Assembly (NCBI GenBank): GCA_017618935.1
Contig: JAFZTG010000069.1
Span: 1 to 9,098, forward strand
Reading direction: 5' to 3'
DNA: 9,098 nt
From: Bacteroidales bacterium
GTDB lineage: Bacteria; Bacteroidota; Bacteroidia; Bacteroidales; UBA1715
The notes under the pieces were generated by a model. That model made no database searches and was not told where the DNA came from. It saw only the letters and a list, made by a program, of their open reading frames with translations. A program made the position numbers and the translations under genes. Below are positions 1 through 7,295 of this stretch, piece by piece (the first letter of the stretch is position 1; the number at the start of each line of letters is the position of its first letter).

Positions 1-149
1 AGGGACGCAATGCGTGCGTCCTCATTATTATTCGTTTGATTATTCACGGACGCATTCAATGCATTTTTCACGGACACATTCAATGTGTCCCTGAATACGT
101 CCGCGAATTATCGTTTATAAAAACAGGACGCACGCAGTGCGTCCCTACA
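1..149. repeat. REPIN-like element, intergenic copy (left end cut by the window)
   Basis: This is a non-coding relative of the insert inside the transposase gene at 520-713. Its first 85 bases match 523-607 with one visible mismatch (position 61). It begins with the palindrome GGACGCA-N5-TGCGTCC (3-21) and ends with a second one (126-144) followed by CCTACAG, the same right end as the other copy. Between them are two 24-bp units starting at 48 and 72; the second forms GGACACA-N5-TGTGTCC (72-90), a compensated variant of the palindrome. In the frame that would continue the transposase reading on the minus strand there is a TAA just beyond the tandem units, so this copy is not coding. It is probably a mobilised REP-type or MITE-like element served by a RAYT. 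The exact left end lies outside the window. Confidence 0.75.
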
Positions 150-302
150 GAATTACCAGGTAAATATAGAAATTTGTTTTGTAAAAAGAAAAGTAATCTT
201 CGAAAAATCAGCAAAATAACCGTAGAGATATTGTAAAATCTACACTTTGAAAATTGAGAATTGAAAATTTTGTGGCGTATTATGGCTGCCCTACAAGTAA
301 TT
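150..302. other. AT-rich intergenic stretch, no gene seen
   Basis: This stretch lies between the intergenic REPIN-like element and the 3' end of the transposase gene. It is AT-rich and contains imperfect direct and inverted runs of AAAATT and AATTGAAAATT around 245-275. Together with 1-149 it makes up the only gap longer than 300 bases without a gene. I see no convincing coding region, RNA gene or strong terminator for the minus-strand transposase here. Confidence 0.5.
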
Positions 303-977
303 TCAATCATTTTTGTAAAAACAATCGTATTCCCATCGCAACGGATTTTGTTCTATATAAATGCCGATTTTGTTCTTTTCGTCTTGGTTACGGATAATAT
401 GGTCGTGGTATCGTGATTGCCACATAAATGGTATTCCATTTTGACGGGCAAATTTTGTGACGGAGGATTTGATGCCACGAATAATTGAACCCAAATTTTT
501 CGATTGTGGTCCAAATCGTTGTAGGGACGCAATGCGTGCGTCCTCATTATTATTCGTTTGATTATTCACGGACGCATTCAATACATTTTTCACGGACACA
601 TTCAATGCCTTTCTCACGGACGCATTCAATGCCTTTCTCACGGACGCATTCAATGCCTTTCTCACGGACGCATTCAATGCCTTTCTCACGGACGCATTCA
701 ATGCGTCCCTACAGATGGTATCGCGAATATATACAATCAGATGAACATGATTTGGCATAATCACATACAATGGTATTGAAACATCGCCTCCACGAATTGT
801 TTCGGTATTTTCTATCTGCATTTTCAACCATTCCCCCACAACGGTCAATTGCATTTGTCCGTCGTGAATTTCGCCGAAATAATGTTCTCGGTTCTTGGTG
901 CAAATGGTGACAAAATATTCAGCACCATTGTAATCGTGCCATTTCGCACGGGGTGTTTTGCGATTGCGGATATTCAT
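303..977 (-). CDS. REP-associated tyrosine transposase (RAYT, IS200-like Y1 family)
   Basis: A 224-aa Y1-type HUH transposase, the class that nicks and joins single-stranded DNA at REP palindromes. The HUH motif is His77-Val-His79 in MPNHVHLIVYI. The likely catalytic tyrosine is Tyr190 in MWQSRYHDHIIRNQ, followed by the family-typical YIEQNPLRW near the C-terminus. The N-terminal part (about 11-50) has the usual YFVTICTKNREHYFGEI block. Between the HUH motif and the C-terminal helix (LGSIIRGIKSSVTKFA, 162-177) lies a foreign-looking stretch of about 64 residues (about 89-153), with six units of an eight-residue repeat of the type ALNASVRK. It is encoded by the REPIN-like insert at 520-713. 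Without it the protein would be about 160 aa, a usual size for the core family. All core motifs are present and the frame is open, so it may still be active, but a lengthened linker could also disable it. The ATG at 977 follows a plausible promoter at 1026-1033. Family assignment is confident; activity is not known. Confidence 0.9.
   Translation of the reverse strand: MNIRNRKTPRAKWHDYNGAEYFVTICTKNREHYFGEIHDGQMQLTVVGEWLKMQIENTETIRGGDVSIPLYVIMPNHVHLIVYIRDTICRDALNASVRKALNASVRKALNASVRKALNASVRKALNVSVKNVLNASVNNQTNNNEDARIASLQRFGPQSKNLGSIIRGIKSSVTKFARQNGIPFMWQSRYHDHIIRNQDEKNKIGIYIEQNPLRWEYDCFYKND
520..713. repeat. REPIN-like element inside the transposase gene
   Basis: The insert is bounded by a perfect 12-bp terminal inverted repeat: TGTAGGGACGCA at 520-531 and its reverse complement at 702-713. 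Each end also folds as a REP hairpin, GGACGCA-N5-TGCGTCC at 525-543 and 690-708. The inside is a short spacer followed by 24-bp tandem units. On the minus strand it is open in the transposase frame. No target-site duplication is obvious. Removing exactly 521-712 would create a TAA at the junction, so the pre-insertion sequence cannot be rebuilt from this copy alone. The first 85 bases recur at 1-85. Confidence 0.75.
570..713. repeat. 24-bp tandem repeat, six units
   Basis: Units begin at 570, 594, 618, 642, 666 and 690, exactly 24 bases apart. The three units at 618, 642 and 666 are identical; the first two differ by few bases. The last runs into the right terminal REP palindrome. Each unit starts with GGACGCATTCAATG, that is, one arm, the loop and part of the second arm of the REP hairpin, so the array probably arose by repeated duplication of the right REP. 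Because the period is a multiple of three, copy-number changes keep the transposase frame. On the minus strand it encodes the repeated octapeptide ALNASVRK. Confidence 0.9.
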
Positions 978-1025
978 TGCGGTTGTTTAAATTATTACTA
1001 AACATGTTTCGTTAATTGGTTGGCA

Positions 1026-1033
1026 CAAAAATA
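1026..1033 (-). promoter_or_regulatory. Candidate -7 element of the transposase gene
   Basis: The minus strand reads TATTTTTG here, a full match to the Bacteroidetes -7 consensus TAnnTTTG, about 50 bases before the ATG at 977. No clear -33 TTTG/TTG is seen at the expected distance, so this is only a candidate. Confidence 0.4.
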
Positions 1034-1079
1034 GAAACTATTTCCGAATTAAGAATTAAAATAAAAAATCATTTCCACA

Positions 1080-1108
1080 TTGTTCATCGGTAAGAATTAG
1101 TATTTTTG
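1080..1108 (+). promoter_or_regulatory. Candidate promoter of the three-gene operon
   Basis: TTG at 1080-1082 and TATTTTTG at 1101-1108 are separated by 18 bases, fitting the Bacteroidetes -33/-7 pattern. Transcription would start near 1115, leaving a leader of about 60 bases before the ATG at 1179. The leader has no Shine-Dalgarno site, which is normal in this phylum. Confidence 0.55.
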
Positions 1109-1178
1109 CCATGTAAAAAATCGGTACGAAAAAGATTATCGGATTTTACAAGATATATGAATATCATAGATATAGAAA

Positions 1179-1556
1179 ATGAAAGTTCCAGAAAAATACT
1201 ATGACGAAAAATTCAATTTCAAAGGTCAATGGGATATGCCATCAACCTGCGGATTGAAAGTGTTGGATTACAACGGAAAGAAACTTGTGATTGTGACGGA
1301 ATTATACCAAGACAATCCCGGGACATCAGTAACATACGCGGGAGCGTCGTTGGCGAACCAAATTTGCGAAGCGAAAGGTTTCAATGTGAACGACATTCTT
1401 TATATAGAATGCAATCCCGACACAAGTTCAAAACTATCGTTTTACGATGAAGAATTTTTCCAAGTAACGTTTGACATTGTTGACGGAAAATTTGCGGGAA
1501 CGCCAAAATACAAACAACTTTCGCAAGAAGAAGCAAAAGAAATGATTACGCTATGA
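1179..1556 (+). CDS. Conserved-looking hypothetical protein, 125 aa
   Basis: I cannot assign a function. The product is a compact soluble protein without signal peptide or membrane segment. Its first part is rich in aromatic and glycine residues (KFNFKGQWDMPSTCGLKV), followed by a strand-rich block KKLVIVTELYQDNPGTSV at about 34-51. The middle (about 53-83) alternates helix and strand, with a Cys at 62 and another at 77. The C-terminal third is acidic and ends in a helix (QLSQEEAKEMI). It opens the operon: its TGA overlaps the ATG of the esterase gene (ATGA), so the two are probably translationally coupled. The start at 1179 is the first in-frame ATG; an ATG at 1156 is in another frame and stops soon. 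The ordered alternation of charged and hydrophobic residues makes a real gene very likely. Confidence 0.8.
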   Translation: MKVPEKYYDEKFNFKGQWDMPSTCGLKVLDYNGKKLVIVTELYQDNPGTSVTYAGASLANQICEAKGFNVNDILYIECNPDTSSKLSFYDEEFFQVTFDIVDGKFAGTPKYKQLSQEEAKEMITL

Positions 1557-2536
1557 GACGTTTTTTGTCACTACTCAGTTTCTTTGTTTTTTTAAGCCAA
1601 ATATCTTTCTCCCAATACGTTACACGTTGCAAAGAAGACGGTTGCATATCAAAAGTTGCCCCTTGGCAATATGTGCATAGCGTAACATCGAATGGAAAAG
1701 TAAAAAAGACGAAGGAAACCACGCGTATTTACACGTTTTTACCGACAAACTACAGCAAGGAAGATAAAAAGGTACCAGCTGTAATTATCTGCCCCGGAGG
1801 TAGTTACCACCATCTTGGGATGAAACACGAAGGGTATCAGGTGGCGCAATGGTTTGCACAAAACGGTTATGCCGCATTTGTGCTTCGCTACCGTGTGAGC
1901 AGCCACGGATACCATCACCCTGCCATGATTCAGGATTTGCAGCTGACCATTGCTCTCATAAAAAAATTTGGCAACGACTGGATTGACACTACTCGAATCG
2001 GAGCGATAGGATTTTCGGCTGGCGGCCATTTGGTTTTGCACAGCGGCATTGAAAAGCAGAATTACATAAAGAATGCATTTCCCGCTTCCGAAAAATACGG
2101 TCTGCGCCCCAACTACATTATGGCGATTTATCCCGTGGTTTCAATGGAAGACAGCATTGTGCACCAGAAATCACGTAAAAATCTTCTTACGAAGAAATAT
2201 ACGGAAAGCGACATTCACCAATTTTCCATCGAGCAAAACATTCCCGACGACATGCCTCCGACCTTTGTGCTTGCCTGCACCGACGACGACGTGGTTGACG
2301 TGCGGAACAGCCGAGCTCTCTGGAAATCACTGAAAGAAAAACAAACATCTTATTTATACGACGAAATACAAACAGGCGGTCACGGTTTTGGAATGTACAA
2401 AAACAAGAGTGAATCGACAAAAGATTGGAACGAAAAACTATTGAAACCGTGGCTTGACTATCCACAAGAAAGAGCCAAAGAATTTCAATCTTTTTTTAAA
2501 TCCTATAATAATCTTGTAAAACCCGATGAACAATAA
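1553..2536 (+). CDS. Exported alpha/beta-hydrolase, acetyl-esterase / acetylxylan-esterase type
   Basis: A 327-aa serine hydrolase of the lipase/esterase alpha/beta fold. Residues 1-20 form a classical signal peptide (MRRF, then a Leu/Phe-rich core, then FSQ), so the enzyme is probably periplasmic or secreted. The oxyanion region is CPGGSYHHLG (80-89), the place where relatives have HGG. The nucleophile elbow is GFSAGGH with Ser155. The acid is in CTDDDVVDV (Asp244 or Asp245), and the catalytic His is His277 in GGHGFGMY. This order and spacing fit the BD-FAE / acetyl esterase family, whose members remove acetyl or related groups from plant polysaccharides. The actual substrate cannot be read from the sequence. 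The gene overlaps its upstream neighbour by 4 bp and its downstream neighbour by 11 bp. The C-terminal tail from about 305 is charged and probably outside the fold. Confidence 0.88.
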   Translation: MRRFLSLLSFFVFLSQISFSQYVTRCKEDGCISKVAPWQYVHSVTSNGKVKKTKETTRIYTFLPTNYSKEDKKVPAVIICPGGSYHHLGMKHEGYQVAQWFAQNGYAAFVLRYRVSSHGYHHPAMIQDLQLTIALIKKFGNDWIDTTRIGAIGFSAGGHLVLHSGIEKQNYIKNAFPASEKYGLRPNYIMAIYPVVSMEDSIVHQKSRKNLLTKKYTESDIHQFSIEQNIPDDMPPTFVLACTDDDVVDVRNSRALWKSLKEKQTSYLYDEIQTGGHGFGMYKNKSESTKDWNEKLLKPWLDYPQERAKEFQSFFKSYNNLVKPDEQ

Positions 2537-3428
2537 CAAGCCACTCGGTCATATAGCGATATTTCTTGCCTACACCATTTTTGGGTTCAACATCATCACG
2601 TGCAAGAATCTTGTGTCGTTTGGCGTTGTCTCCCCTATCGGAATTTTCTTTTTACGAGCATTGGGAGCAACTATTTGTTTTTGGTTAGTTTCATTGTTTC
2701 TTCCGAAAGAAAAAGTTGAAAAAAAAGACTTGCCGAAAATTTTTCTTGCGTCGATGCTGGGACTGTTTCTCACGCAGATGAGTTTTCTCAAGGCAATGAC
2801 AATCACCACACCAGTGGATGCGGCAATCATCACCACACTTACGCCTGTATTCACCATGTTTATTGCCGCCATTTTCTTGAAAGAACCCATCACGTTCAAA
2901 AAAGCAGGCGGTGTGGCACTCAGTTTTATAGGTGTTATCTTATTGATTTTGAACAGCGTACATACACCAAACGGAATTGAGCACAGTCATCCGTTGGGTT
3001 TATGTTTAATGATTTGTAACTGTCTCTTTTTTGCCCTGTATTTAGGTGCGTTCAGACCTTTGGTGCAAAAATACGGCACCATCACGTTTATGAAATGGAT
3101 GTTTTTGTTTTCAATGCTTGTTGCCATTCCGTTCAATATTGGCGAGATGGCAACAACAGATTATAGTTTGCTCACGTCAGAGTTTATGTGGAATTTGGCG
3201 TTTACGGTGATTTGCGCCACGTTCATCGCCTATTTCCTTGTTCCCATCGGGCAAAAAAATCTACGACCGACCATTGTGAGCATGTACGCATACGTGCAAC
3301 CGTTTATTGCGGCAATTGTCAGCATAATCATCGGAATGGACGTGATGACTTGGCAGAAAATACTTGCCGCAATCCTTGTTTTTTCAGGAGTTTATCTTGT
3401 AAATAAAAGTAAAGCGAAAGAAAATTGA
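2526..3428 (+). CDS. EamA / drug-metabolite (DMT) superfamily transporter
   Basis: A 300-aa inner-membrane protein with about ten hydrophobic helices arranged as two EamA repeats (about 8-143 and 157-293). The length is typical of the family. The first repeat ends in the characteristic block TPVDAAIITTLTPVFTMF then LKEPITFKKAGGVALSFIGV (about 96-140). The second repeat shows the matching SMYAYVQPFIAAIVSIIIG and WQKILAAILVFSGVYLV. Family members export small molecules such as amino acids, or act as uptake permeases; the substrate here is unknown. The ATG at 2526 lies 11 bp inside the esterase gene, indicating translational coupling, and the ATG begins right before the first membrane segment, which supports it. 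It is the last gene of the operon; no clear terminator follows, but an 86-bp gap does. Confidence 0.9.
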   Translation: MNNNKPLGHIAIFLAYTIFGFNIITCKNLVSFGVVSPIGIFFLRALGATICFWLVSLFLPKEKVEKKDLPKIFLASMLGLFLTQMSFLKAMTITTPVDAAIITTLTPVFTMFIAAIFLKEPITFKKAGGVALSFIGVILLILNSVHTPNGIEHSHPLGLCLMICNCLFFALYLGAFRPLVQKYGTITFMKWMFLFSMLVAIPFNIGEMATTDYSLLTSEFMWNLAFTVICATFIAYFLVPIGQKNLRPTIVSMYAYVQPFIAAIVSIIIGMDVMTWQKILAAILVFSGVYLVNKSKAKEN

Positions 3429-3460
3429 TAACTTGTGTATAAATTCGTCTATTTACTTTT

Positions 3461-3488
3461 TTTGAAAACATAAAAACGATTTATTTTG
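3461..3488 (+). promoter_or_regulatory. Weak candidate promoter for transketolase
   Basis: TTTG (3461-3464) is followed after 16 bases by TTATTTTG (3481-3488), which differs from TAnnTTTG at one position. The spacing is short. A start near 3495 would leave a leader of only about 20 bases before the ATG at 3515. Read-through from the upstream operon is an alternative. Confidence 0.35.
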
Positions 3489-3514
3489 CACCAGATTTAC
3501 ATAATGATAGTAAA

Positions 3515-5557
3515 ATGAAAAACATTTCAGAACGTTCGGCCGACAATATGCGTATTCTCGCGGTTTCAATGGTCGAAAAAGCAAAATCCGGTCACCCAGG
3601 AGGTGCAATGGGCGGCATGGATTTCATCTCCGTTTTATACTCAGATTTTCTTCAATACGACCCAACCGACATGGCATGGGCAAACCGTGACAGATTTTTC
3701 CTTGACCCAGGTCACATGTCACCGATGCTGTATGCGACTTTGTGCATGGTTGGAACGCTTTCCATAGACGATTTGAAAAACTTCCGTCAATGGGGAAGCC
3801 TGACTGCCGGACACCCTGAAGTAAACCACAAAATTGGTGTTGAAAACACGTCGGGACCGCTCGGACAAGGTCATACGATGGCTGTAGGTGCGGCTATTGC
3901 AGAGAAATTCCTTCGCGCTCGTTTCGGCGAATGGATGAAACACAAAATCTACGCGTTCATTTCCGACGGTGGCATCCAAGAGGAAATTTCGCAAGGCGCA
4001 GGCCGTATTGCAGGTCACCTTGGGTTGGACAACCTCATTATGTTCTACGACTCCAACGACATTCAACTTTCTACCCACACCGACGCAGTTTCGAGCGAAG
4101 ACACCGCTATGAAATACGAATCGTGGGGATGGAGAGTCATCACTATAAATGGAAACGACCACGACGAAATCCGCAAGGCGTTGCAATGGGCAAACGAAGA
4201 AACGGGAAAACCATCGCTGATTATTGGAAAAACAACGATGGGTAAAGGTCTGCTCGATGCCGAAGGCAAATCGTTCGAAGGACAGACTTCAACTCACGGA
4301 CAGCCTGTAAGCAAAGCTGGCGCTTCTGTTGAAAAAACTATTCTCAACCTCGACGGAAATCCGAACGATCCGTTCGCTATTTTCGACGACGTAAAACAAT
4401 TTTGGAAAAACGTCAACGAAAATAAAATCAAAAACGCACAAAAACGTAAGGCAGAACAAGCGGAATGGGAAAAGGAAAATCCTGAATTGGCGAAAAAACT
4501 TGCTCAATTCTTATCGGGAAATATCCCAGCCGACATTGATTTCGCAAGCATAGAACAAAAACCGAACGTGGCTACCCGTGTTGCTTCAAGAGCGGTTCTC
4601 GGTTACTTTGCCGACAAGATTGAAAATATGATTTGTTCGTCTGCCGATTTGAGCAACAGCGACAACACCGACGGATTCCTCAAAAAGACGCAGGATATTA
4701 CCAAAGACGATTTTTCTGGAAAATTCCTCGAAGCTGGCGTTGCCGAACTGACAATGGCTTCAATTATGAACGGTATCGTGCTTCACGGCGGATTGTTCAC
4801 CGCATGCGGCACATTCTTCGTATTCTCGGAATATATGAAACCAGCAATGCGTATGTCGGCATTGATGGAACTGCCTGTTAAATATGTATGGTCGCACGAT
4901 GCGTTCCGCGTTGGCGAAGATGGTCCTACCCACCAGCCAATTGAACAGGAAGCGCAAATTCGCTTGATGGAACAGGTTTACAACCACAGCGGAAAACGCA
5001 GTTTTCTCGTTCTCCGTCCAGCCGACGCACAGGAAGCAACGGTTTGCTGGGAACTTGCCATGAAAACAAACGACCGTCCGACTGGCTTGATTTTCTCTCG
5101 CCAAACGATCAACGACATTCCTGCAAAACCAGGGTCAACACGATATGCCGATGCACAAAATGCGAAATTCGGTGCGTATATTGTAAAAGAAGCACAAGGC
5201 GAAGCCGACGTTATTTTGGTTGCCAACGGTTCCGAAGTCAGCACAATTTACGATGCGTCGCTCATTCTCGAAAGCAAACACGGCTTGAAAGTTCAAGTTG
5301 TTTCCGCTCCGTCGGAAGGCTTGTTCCGTGACCAAAGCAAAGAATATCAGGAAAAAATTCTTCCTTCTGGAAAACCAATTTACGGCGTAACCGCAGGACT
5401 TTCAATCAATCTGCAAGGACTTGTGGGGGCAAAAGGTAAAATCTGGGGCTTGAACCACTTCGGCTACTCCGCACCATACACCGTACTTGACGAAAAGTTC
5501 GGTTACACGGCGGAAAATATTGTAAATCAAGTAATTGAATACTTGAAGGAAAAGTAA
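3515..5557 (+). CDS. tkt: Transketolase
   Basis: A complete 680-aa thiamine-diphosphate enzyme that moves two-carbon units between sugar phosphates in the non-oxidative pentose phosphate pathway; cytosolic. Domain order is the usual one: ThDP-binding (PP) domain about 1-330, pyrimidine-binding (PYR) domain about 350-525, C-terminal domain about 540-680. Visible motifs are SGHPGGAMGG (His27), DPGHMSPMLY (His67), TSGPLGQGH, and the cofactor motif ISDGGIQEE through DSNDIQLS (Asp151 to Asn181). In the PYR domain they are AELTMASIMNG with Glu411, the presumed activating glutamate, and WSHDAFRVGEDGPTHQPIE (His461, Asp469, His473). The cofactor motif has Ser-Asp-Gly instead of the textbook Gly-Asp-Gly; I believe this is usual in Bacteroidetes. 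The gene is richer in GC and more regular in codon use than the genes to its right, consistent with a chromosomal housekeeping gene. A strong hairpin follows 15 bases after the stop. Confidence 0.98.
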   Translation: MKNISERSADNMRILAVSMVEKAKSGHPGGAMGGMDFISVLYSDFLQYDPTDMAWANRDRFFLDPGHMSPMLYATLCMVGTLSIDDLKNFRQWGSLTAGHPEVNHKIGVENTSGPLGQGHTMAVGAAIAEKFLRARFGEWMKHKIYAFISDGGIQEEISQGAGRIAGHLGLDNLIMFYDSNDIQLSTHTDAVSSEDTAMKYESWGWRVITINGNDHDEIRKALQWANEETGKPSLIIGKTTMGKGLLDAEGKSFEGQTSTHGQPVSKAGASVEKTILNLDGNPNDPFAIFDDVKQFWKNVNENKIKNAQKRKAEQAEWEKENPELAKKLAQFLSGNIPADIDFASIEQKPNVATRVASRAVLGYFADKIENMICSSADLSNSDNTDGFLKKTQDITKDDFSGKFLEAGVAELTMASIMNGIVLHGGLFTACGTFFVFSEYMKPAMRMSALMELPVKYVWSHDAFRVGEDGPTHQPIEQEAQIRLMEQVYNHSGKRSFLVLRPADAQEATVCWELAMKTNDRPTGLIFSRQTINDIPAKPGSTRYADAQNAKFGAYIVKEAQGEADVILVANGSEVSTIYDASLILESKHGLKVQVVSAPSEGLFRDQSKEYQEKILPSGKPIYGVTAGLSINLQGLVGAKGKIWGLNHFGYSAPYTVLDEKFGYTAENIVNQVIEYLKEK

Positions 5558-5571
5558 TATTTTTTCTTGTT

Positions 5572-5599
5572 CCATTTCTTTCGGCGGCGAGAGAAATGG
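5572..5599 (+). terminator. Strong hairpin after transketolase, probable terminator
   Basis: CCATTTCTTTCG and CGAGAGAAATGG pair over 12 positions, with one T-G wobble, around a GCGG loop. It begins 15 bases after the transketolase stop. The T-run lies before the stem (about 5560-5566) and only a weak run follows (TTTT near 5611), so it is not a textbook intrinsic terminator. It may instead protect the 3' end of the mRNA. Confidence 0.6.
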
Positions 5600-5635
5600 G
5601 ACATAATAGGTTTTACACGACGATCGTAGATAATC

Positions 5636-5710
5636 CTGAACAAATTCATCTGCCCCTCTCTAAAATCCTATCTTTTATTTAGGATAATTCCCTAATTTTC
5701 AGTATATTTG
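5636..5710 (+). promoter_or_regulatory. Shared promoter module, copy A (LRR gene)
   Basis: The module ends with TATATTTG (5703-5710), a perfect match to the Bacteroidetes -7 element. Its last 40 bases (5671-5710) are identical to 7850-7889 in front of the 112-aa gene. Its left part shares CTGAACAAATTCATCTG (5636-5652) and TCTCTAAAATCCTA (5657-5670) with copy B. An inverted repeat, ATCCTA (5665-5670) and TAGGAT (5680-5685), sits just upstream of or over the place where the -33 contact would fall, a good position for an operator. No TTTG is seen at -33, so the promoter may need an activator or a dedicated sigma factor. Confidence 0.65.
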
Positions 5711-5785
5711 TAATTGGACTTATTTGAATAAATAATTCTTACTTTATGTAATTAATTGCGTAATAAAGAAAAAACTTGTACGTGT

Positions 5786-7189
5786 ATGGAACAATGGACA
5801 GACGAATTTGGTGCTAAGTTTGAAAAAGATGATAACGGTGCAATATCTTTACTAAAAGTACCTGAAAACATAACAGAATATGCCATTCCTGATTTTGTAA
5901 CGAAAATTGGAGCATTAGCATTTAGTGGTCGTAGAGGGTTAACAAGTGTTTCTATACCAAATTCGGTGACGAAAATTGGTTGGGGAGCATTTTCAGACTG
6001 TTGTCACCTCACAAACATTACAATTCCTGACTCAGTAACGGAAATTGGGGCATCAGCATTTGAATTTTGTAAAGAAATCACAAAAATCATTATTCCGAAG
6101 TTGGTAACAATAATTGGAGATAGTGCATTCGAAGGATGTAGCAAACTTACAGGAATTATTGTAGATGCTGATAATCAAATTTTTTCAAGTGAAAATGGTT
6201 TGTTGTTGAATAAAGATAAGTCAGCGGTACTCTATTGCGGAGAGGGACTTACAACAGTTTCTATTCCAGATATGGTAACAGAAATTGGAAATACAGCCTT
6301 TTATAGATGTCTTGGACTAAAAAACATAACTATTCCAAAGTCCGTAACAAAGATAGGAGAAAAAGCCTTTTCTGGTTGTTCAGGTCTAAAAAGCATTTCT
6401 ATTCCTGATTCAGTATCAGAAATAGGAGTTGCTGCATTTGCTAGTTGTTCAGGACTTACAAACATTGTTATCCCGAATTCGGTAACAAAAATTGGTGGAA
6501 GTGCCTTTTATGGTTGCAAAGGGCTTACAAGTATATATATCCCAAATTCTGTTACGAAAATAGGGAAAAATGCATTTTGTGGTTGCTGTAATTGTACAAA
6601 CATAGAGGTTGAAAGAGATAACACTGAATATATTTGTAAAGATGGCAACCTCTTTAATAAACAAATGACATGTTTACTTTTTGTAAAAAGAAATGTTTCC
6701 ACATATCAAATTCCTGATTCGGTAACAGAAATCGGAGATGCGGCATTTTGTGATTGCATTGGGCTTACAAACATAAATATCCCAAATTCTGTTGCGAAAA
6801 TAGGAAATAATGCATTTCGTGGTTGTACAAATCTTACAAGTATTACGATTCCTAATTCAGTAACAGATATTGGAAATTCTGCCTTTAGTGATTGCACAAA
6901 CATTACAAGCATTACTATCCCAAATTCGGTAACAGAAATCGGAGGTGCTGCGTTTTGTGGTTGCTCAAGCCTTACAAACATTACTATTCCGAATTCGGTA
7001 ACAAAAATTGGAAGAAGAACTTTTGGTTTTTGTACAGGTCTTACAAATATTATTATTCCGGATTCGATAACGGAAATTGACTATGATGCATTTGAATGTT
7101 GTGATAATCTTGTTGTTCATCTTTCTTCAAAATCCTCGTTAAAAGACGATGTTTTTTATCCTTGCACGGTAATAAGAGATTTGCCATAA
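5786..7189 (+). CDS. BspA-like leucine-rich-repeat protein without signal peptide
   Basis: A 467-aa protein built almost wholly of the 23-residue LRR type known from Treponema and Bacteroidetes surface proteins (BspA; LRR_5). The unit reads IPNSVTKIGxxAFxGCxxLTNIT. I count 15 units from about residue 34 to about 445, interrupted by two non-LRR islands of about 33 residues each: one after unit 4 (DADNQIFSSENGLLLN...) and one after unit 9 (ERDNTEYICKDGNLFN...). The islands resemble each other in pattern. The N-terminus (MEQWTDEFGAKFEKDDNG) has no signal peptide, and the C-terminus (CTVIRDLP) shows no sorting domain or anchor. The protein is therefore predicted to be cytosolic, although many relatives are exported. 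LRR solenoids bind other proteins; the partner is unknown. ATG at 5786 is preferred to an in-frame TTG at 5756. The gene is AT-rich compared with transketolase and stands behind copy A of the shared promoter module. Confidence 0.9.
   Translation: MEQWTDEFGAKFEKDDNGAISLLKVPENITEYAIPDFVTKIGALAFSGRRGLTSVSIPNSVTKIGWGAFSDCCHLTNITIPDSVTEIGASAFEFCKEITKIIIPKLVTIIGDSAFEGCSKLTGIIVDADNQIFSSENGLLLNKDKSAVLYCGEGLTTVSIPDMVTEIGNTAFYRCLGLKNITIPKSVTKIGEKAFSGCSGLKSISIPDSVSEIGVAAFASCSGLTNIVIPNSVTKIGGSAFYGCKGLTSIYIPNSVTKIGKNAFCGCCNCTNIEVERDNTEYICKDGNLFNKQMTCLLFVKRNVSTYQIPDSVTEIGDAAFCDCIGLTNINIPNSVAKIGNNAFRGCTNLTSITIPNSVTDIGNSAFSDCTNITSITIPNSVTEIGGAAFCGCSSLTNITIPNSVTKIGRRTFGFCTGLTNIIIPDSITEIDYDAFECCDNLVVHLSSKSSLKDDVFYPCTVIRDLP
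5885..7123 (+). repeat. 69-bp coding repeats of the LRR gene
   Basis: The LRR units are visible in the DNA as a recurring block of about 69 bases. The most constant part is ATTCC-A-ATTCGGTAACA-AAATTGG, with GCATTT and GGTTG following. Units 10-14 (about 6710-7060) are the most alike, which suggests recent duplication or recombination within the gene. Such repeats allow unit number to change in frame. Confidence 0.8.
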
Positions 7190-7295
7190 TTTTCTTCCAA
7201 TGTGCAAAAGTTGAACTTTGAAAAGAGAAGTTAATACAAATCTTTACATTTTTCCTTGATTGTATGTGAATAGACCACACACACTTTAGGTTTTT

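Noticed and set aside
521..713. CRISPR array
   Set aside because: The 24-bp units are directly adjacent with no unique spacers, and their sequence derives from the REP palindrome.
485..779. Plus-strand open frames with repeated RTHSMPFS or HGRIQCLS peptides
   Set aside because: They are antisense readings of the 24-bp repeats inside the transposase gene; a 24-bp period keeps every frame open, so length is no evidence of coding.
3664..3720. Defective transketolase because the cofactor motif is SDG rather than GDG
   Set aside because: All other catalytic residues are present, and to my knowledge this variant is normal for Bacteroidetes enzymes.
3719..5335. Several open frames on both strands inside transketolase
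   Set aside because: They are shadows of a conserved, complete enzyme gene and show no family features of their own.
6449..6981. Minus-strand open frames under the LRR gene
   Set aside because: They arise from the 69-bp periodic repeats of the LRR gene and show only repeated reverse readings of it.
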